Below, in pieces: positions 5,905 through 6,185 of a DNA stretch of 6,185 nucleotides. The stretch's first letter is position 1, and the number at the start of each line of letters is the position of its first letter. The position numbers and the translations under genes were made by a program. The stretch is from JBIKWN01 sp044376365 (GTDB lineage: Bacteria > Bdellovibrionota_C > UBA2361 > JBIKWN01), in the NCBI GenBank assembly GCA_044376365.1, contig JBILLA010000160.1, positions 1-6,185 on the forward strand. Direction: 5' to 3'. The notes under the pieces were generated by a model. It was given only the letters and a program-made list of their open reading frames with translations, had not been told where the DNA came from and ran no database searches.

Positions 5905-6185
5905 AAGAACCAGACGCTATATAGAACCTGGACGTCCCTATGAGTTGATACTGCGAGTCCGAGAAGGATTGCCGTTTCGTCCTGGGCCTCTTATCAATAC
6001 GCTCCTTGAGGGCATCATGGCTCGTGCCCAGCGAGATAATAAAGTGACGATTTGTCACTATCTTTGGATGAGTAATCACGTGCACATGATTTTCATCCCA
6101 CATGATCCACTCTCATGTGTGAACTTTTATCAGGAGATTCAAAAAAAGATTACCGATACGTTTAAGAAATTGCTCGGTAAGCGTC
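5900..6185 (+). CDS. REP-associated tyrosine (Y1, HUH) transposase, RAYT-like; N-terminal part
   Basis: The frame is open from the ATG at 5900 to the right edge, giving 95 residues and no stop. The N-terminus MPRTRRYIEPGRPYELILRV matches the usual opening of RAYT/TnpA-REP proteins (MxRxxR, then Gly-x-Pro-Tyr). The HUH metal-binding motif is clear as His60-Val-His62 in YLWMSNHVHMIFIPHDP, with the family's SNHxH context. The catalytic tyrosine, expected further C-terminal, lies outside the window, so completeness cannot be judged. These enzymes nick and join single-stranded DNA at palindromic REP elements. They are usually single-copy, vertically retained domesticated transposases rather than active insertion sequences. 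The locus has a strong Shine-Dalgarno sequence and a hairpin over its start, unlike the other genes here. It follows the PLP enzyme gene in the same direction with a 54-bp gap. Confidence 0.85.
   Translation, partial: MPRTRRYIEPGRPYELILRVREGLPFRPGPLINTLLEGIMARAQRDNKVTICHYLWMSNHVHMIFIPHDPLSCVNFYQEIQKKITDTFKKLLGKR

Noticed and set aside
5509..6103. Two overlapping minus-strand open frames covering the end of the PLP enzyme gene and the transposase start
   Set aside because: They lie antisense to genes with clear family motifs, and their translations show low-complexity, unfamiliar sequence; they arise from the GC-rich tail.
1..6185. Assigning the window to Rickettsia, Chlamydiae or Dependentiae from the isocitrate dehydrogenase type
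   Set aside because: The C-terminally extended enzyme occurs in several phyla, and the remaining genes are either universal or unrecognised.
1..6185. tRNA, rRNA, CRISPR array or complete insertion sequence
   Set aside because: No cloverleaf, regularly spaced repeats or paired terminal repeats are visible; coding sequence fills almost the whole window.

Overview
The window holds four complete protein genes and two partial ones, with no RNA genes and no CRISPR array. It looks like a bacterial chromosome segment of moderate-to-low GC. The housekeeping genes are the GTPase/ATPase YchF, a Thermus/Rickettsia-type isocitrate dehydrogenase with a C-terminal extension, and a cystathionine gamma-synthase/lyase. 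The IDH type and the two unfamiliar proteins would fit a little-studied lineage, perhaps host-associated, but the sequence does not fix the phylum.

Layout, left to right. (1) The C-terminal part of an unrecognised protein with an His-Gly / Cys pattern like clan CD cysteine peptidases (caspase/CHAT/DUF4347-like) runs in from the left edge and ends at 490. (2) ychF lies on the minus strand (493-1608), convergent with it; the two stop codons sit together in a 12-bp perfect palindrome. (3) A short divergent intergenic region (1609-1696) carries -10 boxes very close to both start codons. (4) icd (1697-3139) encodes a 480-residue isocitrate dehydrogenase whose cofactor loop reads Asp-Ile, which points to NAD+. 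(5) A 471-residue protein of unknown function (3218-4633) has a long helical region and two C-terminal membrane segments, a layout resembling CorA without its GMN motif. (6) A PLP-dependent transsulfuration enzyme (4667-5845) changes abruptly to C-rich, GC-rich codons over its last 45 or so codons. (7) An HUH (Y1/REP-associated, RAYT-like) transposase begins at 5900 and runs off the right edge. Its start codon lies in the 3' arm of a hairpin preceded by GGAG/GTAG, and a three-codon mini-ORF precedes it.

The metabolic genes do not form one pathway: icd belongs to the TCA cycle and the PLP enzyme to sulfur amino acid metabolism. The most notable pattern is in the starts. None of the four complete genes has a convincing Shine-Dalgarno sequence, and at least two have a -10-like hexamer 6-9 nt before the ATG, which suggests leaderless transcripts. 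The transposase locus is the only one with a strong AAAGGAG ribosome binding site. That contrast, with the composition change just before it, suggests the right end of the window has a different history.
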